From NCBI GenBank assembly GCA_963618735.1, contig CAVEUM010000013.1:1-64000 (forward strand): a DNA stretch of 64,000 nt, read 5' to 3'. This DNA is from CAKUFA01 sp963618735. Its GTDB lineage: Bacteria; Bacillota; Clostridia; Christensenellales; Aristaeellaceae. A model generated the notes under the pieces. That model was not told the DNA's origin and ran no database searches. It worked only from the letters and a program-made list of their open reading frames with translations. Of the stretch, positions 51,545 through 59,650 are shown in pieces (position 1 is the stretch's first letter; each line of letters starts with the position of its first letter). The position numbers and the translations under genes were made by a program.

Positions 51545-53230
51545 TTACTGATTTGCCTCAGGAGTCGGCAGGGATGCCACGGGAGTCGGCGTCGGTGTAG
51601 GCGTTGCCTCAGGGGTTGCCGTAGCAAGCACATCGGCATACAGTGCTTCCAGGGTTTCCACACTGGCCGTTCCCGTCACCCTCAGGCCTGCGGCTTTCTG
51701 GAAATCCTTCACAGCCTGCACCGTGCCGTCCAGATAGGTGCCAGAGCACTTGCCATGGTAATACCCCAGGTCGGTCAGCTTCATCTGCATCCAGTAGACT
51801 GCCTCTGAAGAATCATTCTTCTTCAGCTGCGTCAGCGGCATGGGCGGCTGACCATCTGACTTGTACTCAGGGCTTGCCGTGGGTTCAGGTGTCTCCTTCG
51901 GCAGCATGGTCTTCGTGTTCAGTTCCGGCAGAGCCAGCGAGGCTCGCAGCTCAGGGTCCGCAGGCATATCCTCCACGATGCTGACCACCGTGCCTTCTCC
52001 CACGTTATCGTAAATCCACTTGGAATCTGCCACTGTCAATCGGATGCATCCGTGAGATGCGCGCTTGCCCAAATGCTTGTAGCTGCTGACAGACAGCGCC
52101 ATGGTATCCACCTTGTTGTAAATCACGGAGTGGAAGGCGATGGAATCGTTGATTTTCGTCCAGTACCGTGCATGGCTTCCCCAGGTGGGGAAATAGCACC
52201 ACTTCGCCTTGCGGCCGCTCAGCACCCAGTCACCCACGTCACTGGGATTCTTCTTCGTACCCGTTGAGCACAGCATCTGGCGGACAATCACCGTATGCTC
52301 ATTGTTTTCATCCAGGCCATACACGGTGGTCACCTGGTTGGCCACGTCCACGGTGATGGCGTAAGGCACGGGGGTGGGGGTTGGCGTAGGCTTGGGCGTC
52401 GCGTCCGGCAGAACCACCGCGGCATCATTGAAGATCAAATTCCAGGTAACCTCGCCCACAATGCCGTCTACCGTGACGCCATTCTGCTTCTGCAATGTCT
52501 TTACAGCGGTCATGGTTTTGCCCAGGAAATTGCCGCTGATGGGGCCGGAATAGTAGCCAAGCTCCGTCAGGCGGGTTTGCAGCTGCTTCACCAGCGTACC
52601 CGTTGAGCCCTTGGCAAGACGCTCGGTATAGGCCACCGTTCCCTGCATCACCGTGCCAAGGTCGGTCTCCGTTGCCTCGCCTGTGGTTTCATCTACCTGA
52701 AAAAGAATCTTCTGGGTATCCGGGTCGGCAATGCCTGTCGCTTCCTCGCCATTGGCCTCCTGGAAAGCACGCACCGCTTCTTCCGTAGCGTCCAGATATT
52801 CGCCGCTGACCTTGCCCTTGTAGTAGCCAAGCACCGTCAGGCGGGTCTGCAATTCCTTTACGTCATCACCGAAACAGCCGTTTTTCAGCGGACGATACTG
52901 CGCCGCAAACAGCACGCTCTGGGTCACGGCATCTGCCTCGCCCGTTGCTTCCAGGTCAAAATCCGTCTGGAAGGTGCGCACTGCCTCGGCGGTAGCATCA
53001 TCGTAGGTGCCCGTCGCATCCCCCGAAAGATAGTAAAGGTCGATCAGGCGATACTGCAGTTCCGATACATCATCACCATCGTCCCCTACCTTCAGCTCGC
53101 GGTCATCCGTCACATCAATTTCGAAGCCTTCATCATCCAGCCCATCTTCAGGCTGAATTTCCTCTCCCAGAGCACATCCAGCCATCAGCACAAGCAGCGC
53201 CGTGAAAAGCGCCAGCATGCAACGTTTCAT
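51545..53230 (-). CDS. L,D-transpeptidase with four peptidoglycan-binding domains
   Basis: 561 residues from the ATG at 53230 (AAGGGG upstream; an ATG at 53266 would overlap murG). The N-terminus is a signal peptide with a likely lipobox (LMAGC), so it may be a lipoprotein. Three PG_binding_1 domains come first (about 45-105, 108-170, 200-255), then the YkuD domain (about 290-420) with HSVIYN and SHGCIRL carrying the catalytic Cys near 394, then a fourth PG-binding domain near 480-540. Proline/threonine linkers separate parts. It makes 3-3 peptidoglycan cross-links. Only 16 bases separate it from murG, suggesting one transcript. Confidence 0.94.
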   Translation of the reverse strand: MKRCMLALFTALLVLMAGCALGEEIQPEDGLDDEGFEIDVTDDRELKVGDDGDDVSELQYRLIDLYYLSGDATGTYDDATAEAVRTFQTDFDLEATGEADAVTQSVLFAAQYRPLKNGCFGDDVKELQTRLTVLGYYKGKVSGEYLDATEEAVRAFQEANGEEATGIADPDTQKILFQVDETTGEATETDLGTVMQGTVAYTERLAKGSTGTLVKQLQTRLTELGYYSGPISGNFLGKTMTAVKTLQKQNGVTVDGIVGEVTWNLIFNDAAVVLPDATPKPTPTPTPVPYAITVDVANQVTTVYGLDENNEHTVIVRQMLCSTGTKKNPSDVGDWVLSGRKAKWCYFPTWGSHARYWTKINDSIAFHSVIYNKVDTMALSVSSYKHLGKRASHGCIRLTVADSKWIYDNVGEGTVVSIVEDMPADPELRASLALPELNTKTMLPKETPEPTASPEYKSDGQPPMPLTQLKKNDSSEAVYWMQMKLTDLGYYHGKCSGTYLDGTVQAVKDFQKAAGLRVTGTASVETLEALYADVLATATPEATPTPTPTPVASLPTPEANQ

Positions 53231-53246
53231 GTCTTTCCCCTTACAC

Positions 53247-54311
53247 TTACTTCTGAATTTCTTCAATCATTTCCAGCACGCGCTTCGTTCCGTCTGCAGG
53301 CGGTGCAGCCTTGACTGCTGCGGCCAGCTGATCCTTCTCCGCCCAGGTTTTCATCAGCGCATCCGTCAGGGTGTCCGCCGTCATGTTTTCCTGCAGCAGA
53401 ACGCGGCAAAGTCCGCGCTTCTCATAGCTTTGGGCATTCAGAATCTGGTCGCCGCGGCTGGCTCCCTTGGGATAAGGAACCAGAAGCAGAGGCTTCGCCA
53501 GCGCCTGGAACTCACACAGGGCGTTACTGCCCGCACGGGACAGCACCAAATCCGCCGCTGCCAGGGCGTCTGGTAAATCTGCATCCAGGAATTCCACCTG
53601 GGTATAGCCTGCCGTTCCTTCCAGGGACGCATCCAGGTTGCCCTTGCCGCAAATGTGCGCCACATCGAATGTATCCGTCAAATTCGGCAAAGCATCCCGC
53701 AAGGCCTTGTTGACCGCCTGTGCCCCGGAGGAACCGCCCATCATAAGCAGCACGGGCTTGCTGCCATCAAAATGCAGCAGCTGCAACCCCTTCGTGCGAT
53801 CTCCCCGGAAAAGCTCCGGCCGCAGGGGCGTGCCCGTCATTTCCGCCTTTTCTCCCAGCGCGGCAGCGCATTCGGGGAAGGTGGTGGCAATCTTTTTGGC
53901 AAATGGCTTGCACAGCTTATTAGCCAGACCCGGGGTCAGGTCACTTTCATGGCACAGCACCGGCACGTGATGCACCCATGCGCCAAAGACCACAGGCACC
54001 GCCACAAAGCCGCCCTTGCTGAATACCACGTCTGGCTTCAATTTGCCGATGACGTGGGACGCCTGAAACGCGCCCGCAATCACGCGGAAGGGATCCGTGA
54101 AGTTCTGCCAGGAGAAGTAGCGGCGCAGCTTGCCGCTCTTCACCGCGTGGTAGGTCACGCCGGGAACAGACGCCATCTTCTCCCGCTCCATGCCCTTTTC
54201 GGTTCCGATATAGTGGATTTCATATCCCTTTTCCTGCAGGTGAGGAATCAATGCAAGGTGAGGTGTCACATGCCCCAGGGTTCCGCCGCCTGTGAGTACA
54301 ATTTTCTTCAT
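53247..54311 (-). CDS. murG: UDP-GlcNAc:lipid I N-acetylglucosaminyltransferase
   Basis: 354 residues from the ATG at 54311. GT-B fold: the first glycine loop is GGGTLGHVTPHLALIP near 8-23 (usually GGTxGH), and the second MGGSSGAQAVNK near 186. The UDP-GlcNAc-binding segment SRAGSNALCEF near 265 is intact. It turns lipid I into lipid II on the inner face of the membrane. It lies after recA and before an L,D-transpeptidase rather than in a dcw cluster. A terminator-like hairpin lies just upstream of the start. Confidence 0.95.
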   Translation of the reverse strand: MKKIVLTGGGTLGHVTPHLALIPHLQEKGYEIHYIGTEKGMEREKMASVPGVTYHAVKSGKLRRYFSWQNFTDPFRVIAGAFQASHVIGKLKPDVVFSKGGFVAVPVVFGAWVHHVPVLCHESDLTPGLANKLCKPFAKKIATTFPECAAALGEKAEMTGTPLRPELFRGDRTKGLQLLHFDGSKPVLLMMGGSSGAQAVNKALRDALPNLTDTFDVAHICGKGNLDASLEGTAGYTQVEFLDADLPDALAAADLVLSRAGSNALCEFQALAKPLLLVPYPKGASRGDQILNAQSYEKRGLCRVLLQENMTADTLTDALMKTWAEKDQLAAAVKAAPPADGTKRVLEMIEEIQK

Positions 54312-54337
54312 GCTATCAATGCCCTTTCCAAAGGATG

Positions 54338-54374
54338 CAAAAACAGGCGCGGCGCTGTTGATGCGTCGCGCCTG
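54338..54374 (-). terminator. Hairpin with T-run between recA and murG
   Basis: On the minus strand CAGGCGCG/CGCGCCTG with an inner CG pair, then TTTTTGC. It ends the recA transcript, but because the only promoter I find for murG lies upstream of it, it may also limit murG expression. Confidence 0.85.
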
Positions 54375-54384
54375 CAATAATGTA

Positions 54385-54413
54385 ATGATACATCAAACAG
54401 ACGTTTTCGGCAA
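54385..54413 (-). promoter_or_regulatory. Candidate promoter of murG
   Basis: On the minus strand TTGCCG and TATCAT separated by 17 bp, just after the recA stop. Confidence 0.4.
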
Positions 54414-54427
54414 GTCTTCGCAGTGAC

Positions 54428-55627
54428 TTATTCTTCGTCAGGGAGATCTTCGTCCAGCAGTGCCAGATCGTCTTCTTCCTCAAAGGTTTCAGGAGCTTCC
54501 ATGCTCTCGATCCCGCTCTCGTTTTCGCCTGCGTCCTCCTCTTCCCCAACAGGCTTTTCCGTCGGAATCTGATTGTTGTTCTTCATCAGATCCGCACGCA
54601 CGATAGCGTCGATTTCGCTGGCGACTTCAGGATGGCTCTTCAGGTACAGTCGGACGTTATCGCGTCCCTGGCCGATGCGCTGATCCTTATAGGAGAACCA
54701 GGATCCGCTCTTGTGGATGATATCCCGTTCCACAGCCAGATCCAGCAGCGTGCCTTCCTTGCTGATGCCTTCGCCGTACACAATGTCAAACTCAGCAATG
54801 CGGAAGGGCGGTGCCACCTTGTTCTTCACAACCTTCACCTTGGTGTGATTGCCCACCACGGTGGAGCCGTCCTTGATCTGCTCGCAGCGGCGAACGTCCA
54901 GGCGAACCGAGGCATAGAACTTCAGTGCGCGGCCGCCGGGCGTCGTTTCAGGGTTGCCATACATGATGCCGACCTTTTCACGCAGCTGGTTGATGAAGAT
55001 CGCCACGCAGCCGGTCTTGTTGATAATGCCTGCCAGCTTGCGCAGTGCCTGGCTCATCAGGCGGGCCTGCAGACCCACAAAGCTGTCACCCATCTCGCCG
55101 TCAATTTCCGCCTTAGGCACCAGAGCGGCCACAGAGTCAATAACCACCACGTCCAGTGCACCAGAGCGAACCAGTGCTTCGGCAATTTCCAGCGCCTGCT
55201 CACCGGTATCAGGCTGGGATACATACAACTCGTCAATGTTCACGCCCAGCTTCTTAGCATAGGCGGGATCCAGTGCATGCTCTGCGTCCACAAAGGCCGC
55301 GATGCCGCCAGCCTTCTGGGCTTCCGCCACAATGTGCAGTGCCACCGTGGTTTTACCGGAAGATTCAGGTCCATAAATCTCCACAATACGGCCGCGGGGA
55401 ATGCCGCCAACGCCCAAAGCTGCGTCCAGCGTCAGGCAGCCCGTCGGAATCACAGGGATATTCTGGTCGGTCACATTCTCGCCCAGCTTCATCACCGCAC
55501 CCTTGCCATACTGCTTATCCAGGCTGGCCAAGGCATGCTCCAACGCCTTGAGCTTCTCTTCCTGAGGATCTTCCGATGTCTTGACCACCTTTTCGGTCTT
55601 GGTGGCAGTCGTCTTCTTCGTTGCCAT
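54428..55627 (-). CDS. recA: Recombinase RecA
   Basis: 399 residues from the ATG at 55627 with GGAGGG upstream. The Walker A loop GPESSGKT is near 80, Walker B VVVIDSVAAL near 155, and loop L2 with NQLREKVGIMYGNPETTPGG near 215. An N-terminal lysine/threonine-rich extension of about 25 residues and an acidic C-terminal tail (EEED-rich, about 55 residues) make it longer than the usual 350. It forms the strand-exchange filament and stimulates LexA cleavage. No GAAC-N4-GTTC SOS box was found between 55628 and 55768. Confidence 0.98.
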   Translation of the reverse strand: MATKKTTATKTEKVVKTSEDPQEEKLKALEHALASLDKQYGKGAVMKLGENVTDQNIPVIPTGCLTLDAALGVGGIPRGRIVEIYGPESSGKTTVALHIVAEAQKAGGIAAFVDAEHALDPAYAKKLGVNIDELYVSQPDTGEQALEIAEALVRSGALDVVVIDSVAALVPKAEIDGEMGDSFVGLQARLMSQALRKLAGIINKTGCVAIFINQLREKVGIMYGNPETTPGGRALKFYASVRLDVRRCEQIKDGSTVVGNHTKVKVVKNKVAPPFRIAEFDIVYGEGISKEGTLLDLAVERDIIHKSGSWFSYKDQRIGQGRDNVRLYLKSHPEVASEIDAIVRADLMKNNNQIPTEKPVGEEEDAGENESGIESMEAPETFEEEDDLALLDEDLPDEE

Positions 55628-55690
55628 AAAATTCCCTCCATTGCTATAGGAAGTGCAGGCAGCCTCGCCGCACATTTTCTTCACAGGTCA

Positions 55691-55719
55691 ATGGTATCAC
55701 GGTTTCCCCTTCTTTGCAA
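55691..55719 (-). promoter_or_regulatory. Promoter of recA
   Basis: On the minus strand TTGCAA and TACCAT separated by 17 bp, 64 bases before the start codon. Confidence 0.6.
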
Positions 55720-55768
55720 GGGGAACACCGCAAAAAGCGAACTCATTTTCGCTTCAAAAAAGTCAGTC

Positions 55769-56539
55769 TCACCCCAGTGCCACATCCAGCACCATCATAA
55801 GTGCAAAGCCAATCGCCGCGCCAATAGTGCCAAGATTTGAGTGTTCACCGTTCTGGCTTTCGGGAATCAATTCTTCCACCACCACATAAATCATAGCCCC
55901 TGCTGCAAAAGCAAGCAGGTAAGGCAGTACAGGGGTTAATTGCCGTGCCAGCAGGATCGTCAGCATGGCGCCAATCGGCTCCACAATGCCCGACAGCACG
56001 CCGTACAGGAAGGCCTTGCCCTTCGGTGTCCCTTCGCCCCGCAGCGGCATGGAGATAATAGCGCCCTCAGGAAAATTCTGAATGGCAATGCCCAGTGCCA
56101 GGGTCAGCGCCCCCGCCATGCTGATATCTGCCTGACCCGATGCAGCGCCCGCATAGGTAACGCCTACCGCCATGCCTTCAGGCAGGTTGTGCAGCGTCAC
56201 TGCAAAGACCAGCATAGCCGTGCGGGAAATTTTCGCATGAATGCCCTCCGGTGTATCGCTATGGCGATGCAGATGGGGAATCACGCTGTCCAGCAGCAGC
56301 AGAAAGGCAATGCCTGCAAGAAAGCCCACCAGAGCCGGGAACCATGCAGGCAGCGTGCCGCCCTCTGACATATCAATGGCAGGAATCAGCAGCGACCACA
56401 CCGATGCGGCAATCATCACGCCGGAGGCAAAGCCCAGCAGGAGCTTCTCCACCCGCGCAGGAATATTTCCTTTCAGAAAAAAGACCATAGCCGCGCCCAG
56501 TGTTGTTCCCAGAAAAGGGATCGATAATACTTGAAGCAT
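55769..56539 (-). CDS. ZIP family metal transporter
   Basis: 256 residues, 8 membrane helices. The paired metal motifs are HNLPEGMAVG (near 117) and QNFPEGAIIS (near 155), with EELIPES near 220. A histidine-rich cytoplasmic loop (PHLHRHSD, near 90) lies between helices 3 and 4. ZIP proteins import zinc, iron or manganese. AAAGGAG precedes the ATG. A perfect 12-base palindrome in its leader is a candidate metal-repressor site. Its promoter sits just behind the glucosidase gene. Confidence 0.93.
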   Translation of the reverse strand: MLQVLSIPFLGTTLGAAMVFFLKGNIPARVEKLLLGFASGVMIAASVWSLLIPAIDMSEGGTLPAWFPALVGFLAGIAFLLLLDSVIPHLHRHSDTPEGIHAKISRTAMLVFAVTLHNLPEGMAVGVTYAGAASGQADISMAGALTLALGIAIQNFPEGAIISMPLRGEGTPKGKAFLYGVLSGIVEPIGAMLTILLARQLTPVLPYLLAFAAGAMIYVVVEELIPESQNGEHSNLGTIGAAIGFALMMVLDVALG

Positions 56540-56563
56540 AGGATTCTCCTTTCAAAAGATGTG

Positions 56564-56575
56564 GTTATGCATAAC
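56564..56575. promoter_or_regulatory. Perfect palindrome in the ZIP leader
   Basis: GTTATGCATAAC is self-complementary and sits inside GGTTATGCATAACTAACC. It lies about 45-55 bases downstream of the expected transcription start, so a bound repressor would act as a roadblock. Confidence 0.55.
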
Positions 56576-56587
56576 TAACCGATAAGT

Positions 56588-56620
56588 GAAAAGACAGGCC
56601 GCCACACCTATGACGGCCTG
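56588..56620 (-). terminator. Terminator of the GH31 gene, also in the ZIP leader
   Basis: On the minus strand CAGGCCG/CGGCCTG with a 12-base loop, followed by TCTTTTC. It ends the GH31 transcript and lies in the leader made from the ZIP promoter. Confidence 0.65.
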
Positions 56621-56625
56621 CCTGT

Positions 56626-56654
56626 ATTATACGAATTTTGGGAAGGGCTGTCAA
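56626..56654 (-). promoter_or_regulatory. Promoter of the ZIP transporter gene
   Basis: On the minus strand perfect TTGACA and TATAAT separated by 17 bp, starting 8 bases behind the GH31 stop codon. Confidence 0.85.
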
Positions 56655-56661
56655 TCTAGTC

Positions 56662-58716
56662 TTACCCTTTCACCAGCTTGCTGCAATCAAGGTTGTATCC
56701 TTCCGTCGGCTTATCCGTGCAGAGGGATGTCACGTGTCCCTCCAGCTGAACATCCGTGGTTTGCCCATCATCATCATAGAGTGCGTAGTCAGTGTGATCA
56801 CAATCCCAGCCCAGCATTGTCAAAGTATGACTGTCCACATCTTCCACCCATTCGCCGCCATGGCTGAGGGGAATCATTGCGCCTCTGCGGATGAACAGCG
56901 GGAACTCGTTCAGCTTCATCTCCACCCAATGGTGACCCGCGGGCATGGGCACAAGGTCATAATCCTCTGCTGAGCGGAAACGCACCATCAGCATATCTTC
57001 CGGCAGATACACATGACGTCCGCGGGCGTTCTGCTCATAAATGGGAGCAATCATGCACTCGCCGCCCAGCATCACCTGATCCTCTGTGCGACAGGCTACG
57101 TCATCTTCAGGATAGTCAAAAGCCAGCGGACGGAAAAGCATCTCATCCGTCAGGGCAGCCTTCATGAATTCACTGTAGATATAGGGCACCAGCGCATAGC
57201 GAACTGTCAGCACACGGCGCATATCCTCCCAGCGACCGAAGCGGTATATTTCCTGATTGCGTGTTCCCTGAGCGGTATGGTTGCGCATCAGAGGCGTAAA
57301 GACGCCCAGCTGCAGCCAACGCAGGAGCAGATCCTCCGTTGTATTCTGTCCAAAGCCGCCCAGGTCAGCGCCGTTGTAAAGGAAGCCGCACATATTGAGG
57401 GACGGCAGCTGCTTCAGATTCAGCAGAATATGGCTCCACCAGGAACAGTTGTCACCCTGCCACATGCCGCCATAGCGATGCGCACCCACGTAGGAGGAGC
57501 GACCGAACAGCAGATAGCGCTTCTCAGGTGCGTAAGCCCTGAAGCCCTCCGCAGCAGCACGAGTCATGTTGTACCCGTACAGATTATGCACCCGATCATG
57601 CCGAATCTGCTTGCCATTTACCTGATGATAGAATCGGCGGTAATCGTCCATGTTGTTGGCAATGCCATGGACAACGGCCCGCAGATGGAAGGCATCATCC
57701 ACACCCAGATTTTTTCCGCGGCAGCTTTCCGCCAGCTCCAGTGCCGCTTCCAGTGACTCCACCGAGTAGAAAAGTGCCGGCTCATTCATGTCATTCCAGA
57801 AGCCTTCAATGCCCGCGTCCAGCAGCCTGGCGTACTGTTTGCCAAACCACGCCCGCACATCCTCCCGAAGAAAATCAGGGAAGTAGCTATGGCCAGGCCA
57901 CACAGCGCCCACAAAAGGCGTACCGTCGGCCTTCATGCAATAGTAGCCCTTGGCAAGGCCTTCCTCGCACACATCGTAGCCGTCTTCCTTCTTCACACCT
58001 GCATCCATAATAGGCACCAGGCAGACGTGATCCTCATGCATGTCTTTCGCAAGCCCAGGCAGGTCAGGGAAGCTTTCCTTATTCCAGGTGAAATCCTTAT
58101 AGTGATCCATATAGTCGATGTCCATGCACAGTCCATCCATCGGAATGTGGCGGCTGCGATGCTCATGAACAATGGTGCGCACCTCTTTCTCGCTGGCATA
58201 TCCCCAGCGGGATTGAATGTAGCCAAAGGCCCATTTCGGAGGAAGATAGCTGCGGCCGATGATGCCGTGGAATGCATGAACAATGGCTCTGGCGTTTTCC
58301 CCTTCAATGAGGTAGACGCTGATGTTTCCCTCCGGGCTGGTGATGACGGCCTTGTCAGAATCTGTGCACCCCAGGTCAAAGGTCACCGCGCCCGGGTCAT
58401 CAAAGAACACACCGAACAGGCCGCACTCTCCCGAAAAGAGCAGGAAATTGTGGCTGCAGTACAAGCAATCCCGTCCTTCATGATGGGTGGGATCATCCAA
58501 ATTCCACGCGCGGTAAAGGTGTCCCCGCTTGTTCATGCCGCGGACACTTTCGCCAAGGCCGAAAATCATGTCGTTTTCGCCAAGGGAGACAGTAAAGCGG
58601 ACGGATTCTCCATCCTGCTCTGTGGTCATATGAGGAATGTTGCCCTTGCCCATTGGAACATCCGCAACAACTGCATCCGTGGGAATAGGGGTGCCGAAAT
58701 CGTACCTAAGGATCAT
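56662..58716 (-). CDS. Glycoside hydrolase family 31 (alpha-glucosidase type)
   Basis: 684 residues from the ATG at 58716, GGAGG upstream; no signal peptide, so cytoplasmic. N-terminal beta-sandwich, then the (beta/alpha)8 barrel with FWNDMNEP holding the nucleophile Asp near 309, RYGGMWQGDN near 415-424 with the acid/base Asp, and GADLGGFG near 450. The substrate-binding GLCMDIDYMD near 193 is conserved. It probably cleaves alpha-linked glucose from oligosaccharides; exact linkage is not evident. It is monocistronic and divergent from the metallo-hydrolase. Confidence 0.95.
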   Translation of the reverse strand: MILRYDFGTPIPTDAVVADVPMGKGNIPHMTTEQDGESVRFTVSLGENDMIFGLGESVRGMNKRGHLYRAWNLDDPTHHEGRDCLYCSHNFLLFSGECGLFGVFFDDPGAVTFDLGCTDSDKAVITSPEGNISVYLIEGENARAIVHAFHGIIGRSYLPPKWAFGYIQSRWGYASEKEVRTIVHEHRSRHIPMDGLCMDIDYMDHYKDFTWNKESFPDLPGLAKDMHEDHVCLVPIMDAGVKKEDGYDVCEEGLAKGYYCMKADGTPFVGAVWPGHSYFPDFLREDVRAWFGKQYARLLDAGIEGFWNDMNEPALFYSVESLEAALELAESCRGKNLGVDDAFHLRAVVHGIANNMDDYRRFYHQVNGKQIRHDRVHNLYGYNMTRAAAEGFRAYAPEKRYLLFGRSSYVGAHRYGGMWQGDNCSWWSHILLNLKQLPSLNMCGFLYNGADLGGFGQNTTEDLLLRWLQLGVFTPLMRNHTAQGTRNQEIYRFGRWEDMRRVLTVRYALVPYIYSEFMKAALTDEMLFRPLAFDYPEDDVACRTEDQVMLGGECMIAPIYEQNARGRHVYLPEDMLMVRFRSAEDYDLVPMPAGHHWVEMKLNEFPLFIRRGAMIPLSHGGEWVEDVDSHTLTMLGWDCDHTDYALYDDDGQTTDVQLEGHVTSLCTDKPTEGYNLDCSKLVKG

Positions 58717-58851
58717 GCAAAATGTCCTCCATTCATACAATTCGCAAAAAGAAACGCACCAGCAAATCCGTTTTATCAATTTCTGCAGGAAGATTCTCTT
58801 CCCCTGCTGTTTCGGAAAATTTCAAAAAAATTTCGTTGGCGCATTTGTTTT

Positions 58852-58880
58852 TTGCTTTTTTCACTGCCTTGCCGTATAAT
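58852..58880 (+). promoter_or_regulatory. Promoter of the metallo-hydrolase/comEC/holA operon
   Basis: TTGCTT and perfect TATAAT separated by 17 bp, 48 bases before the ATG at 58928. Confidence 0.75.
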
Positions 58881-58927
58881 AGGAGGGAATATTTTTTCCC
58901 TTATTAGGACGTAAAGGAGGCACATCC

Positions 58928-59650
58928 ATGCGCCTTACCATTTTGGGCATGAACGGCCCTTATCCCGCGCCGAAAAGCGCCTGTTCCGGCTATCTGGTTG
59001 CCGCAGGTGACACAAAAATTCAGCTGGATCTCGGCACGGGAACACTTTCCGCGCTGACAGCCCTTACTCCTCCGGAAACCCTGACCGCGCTGGTGTTCAG
59101 TCACTGGCACTTTGATCACTGCAGCGACGCGCTCCCCCTGATTTTCCGTCTGGCAGACCATGCAAAGGATCGTCCTCTGCCCGTTTATGGCCCCGTAGAT
59201 GACGCATCCCCCGTGCGGCAGGCATTAGCCCATTGTCCGCAGGTAGCGCTTCATGATCTGCACGCCGGCGATACGGTTACCCTGGGTGACGTGCGTCTGA
59301 CCGCCTTTGAGGCACGTCATCCCGTGCCTGCTCTGATGGTTCGCCTGTGCGATGGTATCTCCACCCTTTGCTACACGGGTGATACCAACACCACGGACGC
59401 TCTGCCTGTCTTTGCGAAGGATGCGGATCTTCTGCTGGCGGACGGCTTATTCACCGCGCAGCTATGGGCAGAAGGGAAGCCTCACCTGTCCGCCCAATTG
59501 GTGGCTGAGCTTGCCCGTGATGCCCAGGTGAAAAAACTGATCATCACCCACCTGAACCCGTCCATTGATCCTGCCGCACTTTTGAAGGAGGCGCGATCCA
59601 TCTACCCTCATGCAGTGCTGGCGCAGTGTGGTGACGTGTACGAATGCTGA
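58928..59650 (+). CDS. MBL-fold metallo-hydrolase (RNase Z-like)
   Basis: 240 residues. The metal-binding HWHFDH lies near 59-64, a further metal site GDTN near 150, and LIITHLNPS near 200. The N-terminus MRLTILGMNGPYP and the overall size are close to the RNase Z/ElaC group, but the flexible arm that binds tRNA is not obvious, so it may hydrolyse a different phosphodiester. AAAGGAGG is upstream. Its 3' end overlaps comEC by 7 bases, implying coupled translation. Confidence 0.9.
   Translation: MRLTILGMNGPYPAPKSACSGYLVAAGDTKIQLDLGTGTLSALTALTPPETLTALVFSHWHFDHCSDALPLIFRLADHAKDRPLPVYGPVDDASPVRQALAHCPQVALHDLHAGDTVTLGDVRLTAFEARHPVPALMVRLCDGISTLCYTGDTNTTDALPVFAKDADLLLADGLFTAQLWAEGKPHLSAQLVAELARDAQVKKLIITHLNPSIDPAALLKEARSIYPHAVLAQCGDVYEC

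Noticed and set aside
49345..51600. 751-residue frame antisense to the alanyl-tRNA synthetase
   Set aside because: Same reason: reading frame is open only because of third-position codon bias in the synthetase.
55628..55768. SOS (LexA) box upstream of recA
   Set aside because: I looked for GAAC-N4-GTTC on both strands and found only single half-sites, so I do not report it.
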